Source: Chloroflexota bacterium
GTDB taxonomy: Bacteria > Chloroflexota > Anaerolineae > Promineifilales > Promineifilaceae
Assembly: GCA_963169155.1 (NCBI GenBank)
Contig: CAUJGI010000343.1
Span: 1 to 7,179, forward strand
Direction: 5' to 3'
DNA length: 7,179 nucleotides
In this document: piece after piece, positions 5,517 to 7,179 of the stretch
How the letters are laid out: every line of letters begins with the position of its first letter
Position numbering within the stretch: the first letter of the stretch is position 1
Position numbers and translations under genes: made by a program
Notes under the pieces: generated by a model
Told to the model about the DNA's origin: nothing
Seen by the model: the letters and a program-made list of their open reading frames with translations, nothing else
Databases searched by the model: none

Positions 5517-7040
5517 ATGAAAAGGATTAAACAATTGCGTTGGGTGTGGGGGCTTGCTCTGCTTTTGCTGGCTGTGGCGGCCTGTGCTGAAGAAAACGGT
5601 GCCACGGCCGTACCTACTCTGGCAGTTACCGCAGCGGAAACGGCCGCCCCCCTCATCCCCACCGACGTGCCCACCCCGATCCGCACCCCGGTGCCTACGC
5701 CCGCCGTGCCCCTCATCAACGCCGCCGACCAGCCGCTGACCGATGCTGGTGCGCTGCAAATTGCCAGCGTGGTTTCGCCGGAGGATGGCTGGCTGGTGCT
5801 GTACGCCATGCCCGACGGCGAACTGGGTGAGGTGCTGGGTTTTACGGCCGTTACCACCGGCCTCAACCAAAATCTCACGCTGACCATCGACCCGCAGCTG
5901 GCCACGCCCCGGTTGGTAGCGCTGCTGCACAACGACGCGGGCGAAAGCGGCGAATTTGAATTCCCCGACGGACCGGATGTGCCCCTGGAATGGGAATCGG
6001 CCCAGATTGCCACCTCCTTCGATTTGGACTTTCAGCTGTCGGAACCGGTCATTGAGGTGGCCGAGCAGGCGGTGCGCGAGGACGGCGTGGTGCGTGTGGC
6101 GAACGTTTTGCTGCCGCAAGATGGCTGGCTGGCGATTCATGGGGAGGTGGACGGCCGTATCGGTCCGCTGTTGGGCGTGGTTCCGGTTGCGGCCGGGCGG
6201 CACGAGGACATTGCCCTCACCATCCCCTGGCGTGACGGCACGCCCACGCTGTACGCTGCTCTTTACGCCGACAACGGCGAGCCGCTGCATTTTGACTACC
6301 AGGCAGAAGATGAGCCGCTGCTGGCTGGTGACGAGCCGGTGGTGGCCGCGTTCCACGTCACATTTCCCATAGACATCTATGTGCTGGACCAGCCGCTGGT
6401 GGATGGCACGTTTGAAGTGGAGCGGGTCATCAGCAACGGGCCAGGCTGGCTGGTGGCTTACTTTGATGACAACGGCGCGCCAGGGCTGATCATTGGCTCC
6501 GCGCCGCTGGAAGATGGGCTGAATGAGCGGGTTATGGTGGAAGTGCTGGAATCGGCGGCTACCAATGTGCTGCATTTGCGGCTGCATGAAGATACGGAGC
6601 CGGGTGATGATTTTGACTTTCCGCGCGTCGATCAGCCGGTGTTGTACGACGGCCGTTTGCCCGGTACGGTCACATTTAGCCTGACGCCAGGCAACTACCT
6701 GATTGTGGACGATCAGCCGCTGCCCAGCACGGGCACGGCGTCGGCGGTGCTGACGGTGGTCCTGGTGGTGGTAAACGTGCCCACCTGGGTAGCCATCGAG
6801 GCGGATGAGGATGGGCAGCGCGGGGAGGTGTTGGGGTTTACGGCCGTTCCCCCCGGCGTCAGCCACGACATTGCCATCTCCATCGACCCCACCCTGGCAA
6901 CGGACACGCTGTACGTCACCCTCTACCTCAACGCGGGCGAGCCAGACGAATTTGACCCCGACGGGGCCGATGTGCCGCTCCAGCGCAACCGCAGCCCGAT
7001 TTCGGTGCCGTTTTTCTTGTTAGTAGAAGAAGACGAGTAA
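5517..7040 (+). CDS. Surface lipoprotein with four tandem DUF7282-like domains
   Basis: A 507-residue secreted protein. MKRIKQLRW is followed by a hydrophobic stretch and the lipobox AVAAC, giving lipidation at Cys23. ATG 5517 was chosen over TTG 5511 because it gives a normal signal peptide; the ribosome-binding site is weak (TGGA). Residues 24-66 are an Ala/Thr/Pro linker with VPTP and RTPVPTP. Four repeats of ~110 residues follow, at about 67-175, 177-284, 285-392 and 393-503. Each has a D-Q-P-L-like opening, a GW(L/V) strand, a G-x-(L/I)-(L/I)-G turn, a D-x-x-(L/A) strand, an (L)H-x-D or YA-D-N stretch and a closing DVP or DQP acidic segment. The pattern resembles DUF7282, known in haloarchaeal and Chloroflexota exported proteins; its function is unknown. 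Repeats 1 and 4 share GEVLGFTAV and are also alike in DNA, so they may be recent copies. Convergent with homoserine dehydrogenase; no functional link implied. Confidence 0.8.
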   Translation: MKRIKQLRWVWGLALLLLAVAACAEENGATAVPTLAVTAAETAAPLIPTDVPTPIRTPVPTPAVPLINAADQPLTDAGALQIASVVSPEDGWLVLYAMPDGELGEVLGFTAVTTGLNQNLTLTIDPQLATPRLVALLHNDAGESGEFEFPDGPDVPLEWESAQIATSFDLDFQLSEPVIEVAEQAVREDGVVRVANVLLPQDGWLAIHGEVDGRIGPLLGVVPVAAGRHEDIALTIPWRDGTPTLYAALYADNGEPLHFDYQAEDEPLLAGDEPVVAAFHVTFPIDIYVLDQPLVDGTFEVERVISNGPGWLVAYFDDNGAPGLIIGSAPLEDGLNERVMVEVLESAATNVLHLRLHEDTEPGDDFDFPRVDQPVLYDGRLPGTVTFSLTPGNYLIVDDQPLPSTGTASAVLTVVLVVVNVPTWVAIEADEDGQRGEVLGFTAVPPGVSHDIAISIDPTLATDTLYVTLYLNAGEPDEFDPDGADVPLQRNRSPISVPFFLLVEEDE

Positions 7041-7085
7041 ACGGTGAACGGTAATCGGTAATCGGTCGCCACGCGGCGATTACCG
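7041..7085. repeat. Short-period repeats and hairpin between convergent genes
   Basis: Right after the lipoprotein stop, ACGGT-type units recur (ACGGTGA, ACGGTAAT, CGGTAAT, CGGTCG). The last of them forms a stem: CGGTAAT (7056-7062) pairs with ATTACCG (7079-7085) and CGCC (7067-7070) with GGCG (7075-7078), closing an ACGC loop and leaving CGGT bulged on the left. It ends one base before the stop codon of the opposing gene. It could stop transcription from both sides although no U-tract follows, or be one copy of a dispersed intergenic repeat. Confidence 0.5.
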
Positions 7086-7086
7086 C

Positions 7087-7179
7087 TCACTGCTCCCGCA
7101 CCAACCCAATCATATCCCCCAGCACGCCAGCAGCCGTCATCTCCACACCCGCGCCTTTGCCGCCGATGAGCAGCGGTTC
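7087..7179 (-). CDS. Homoserine dehydrogenase, C-terminal end (rest outside window)
   Basis: The last 30 codons read on the minus strand give EPLLIGGKGAGVEMTAAGVL and then GDMIGLVREQ, with TGA at 7089-7087. The GAG-x-(E/D)-(V/M)-TAAGVL-x-D segment is the typical C-terminus of homoserine dehydrogenase, both monofunctional and fused to aspartokinase (ThrA type). The enzyme makes homoserine from aspartate semialdehyde with NAD(P)H, in the cytoplasm, for threonine and methionine synthesis. Too little is present to tell a monofunctional enzyme from an aspartokinase fusion, so I give no symbol. It is a core chromosomal gene, so normal chromosome resumes here. Confidence 0.8.
   Translation of the reverse strand, partial: EPLLIGGKGAGVEMTAAGVLGDMIGLVREQ

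Larger units (their letters stand above)
180..6847. repeat. Dispersed iterated octamer ACGGCCGT (12 copies)
   Basis: Exact copies start at 180, 387, 3520, 4046, 4100, 4657, 4817, 5604, 5844, 6151, 6649 and 6840. The octamer is its own reverse complement. All lie in coding regions and occur in all three codon phases: Thr-Ala-Val eight times, Arg-Pro twice (3520, 4657) and Gly-Arg twice (6151, 6649). None lies in the island 438-3273. It resembles the highly iterated palindromes (HIP1) of cyanobacteria in behaviour, not in sequence. Confidence 0.85.

Noticed and set aside
5457..6866. A 469-codon open frame on the minus strand, antisense to the lipoprotein gene
   Set aside because: Its composition (rich in His, Arg, Gln, Gly) is what the complement of a GC-rich gene gives. 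The + strand frame has a signal peptide, lipobox and domain repeats, so the antisense frame is a shadow.

Overview
The window looks like a chromosomal segment of a high-GC, Chloroflexota-like bacterium (Anaerolineae or relatives). This assignment is an inference. It rests on the gene types, namely a SWIM zinc-finger protein, a ComEC-type competence protein and a lipoprotein with Thr/Pro linker and repeated DUF7282-like domains. It also rests on the dense repetition of the octamer ACGGCCGT, which I associate with this group but cannot verify here. No rRNA, tRNA or CRISPR array is visible.

Layout, left to right. (1) Positions 1-437 hold the 3' end of a SWIM zinc-finger gene on the + strand. (2) Positions about 438-3273 are an AT-richer, rearranged mobile-element island. 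All its genes are on the minus strand. In order of transcription they are an intact membrane protein with an N-terminal DUF2637-like domain, a coiled coil and a winged HTH (3199-2381); a short serine-recombinase catalytic domain (2249-1923); a degenerate, frameshifted copy of the membrane-HTH gene (1909-1269); a longer serine recombinase that loses its frame identity near 660; and the last ~60 codons of an IS3-family transposase (ending at 478). (3) Positions 3273-4918 hold a comEC/rec2 gene on the + strand, lacking its 5' part because the island begins inside its conserved SGFNI motif. (4) Positions 5016-5258 hold a small coiled-coil protein gene on the minus strand with its own terminator. 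(5) Positions 5517-7040 hold a lipoprotein with four tandem DUF7282-like domains, preceded by a good sigma-70-like promoter and a palindrome. (6) Positions 7087-7179 hold the C-terminus of homoserine dehydrogenase on the minus strand, convergent with the lipoprotein gene.

The most interesting content is the repeated pairing of a membrane-anchored DUF2637-HTH protein with a serine recombinase. It occurs twice in tandem in different states of decay, and the island has interrupted a competence gene. The 5' half of comEC is not on the other side of the island, so a deletion or larger rearrangement accompanied or followed the insertion. All 12 ACGGCCGT octamers lie outside the island, which independently supports foreign origin of the island.
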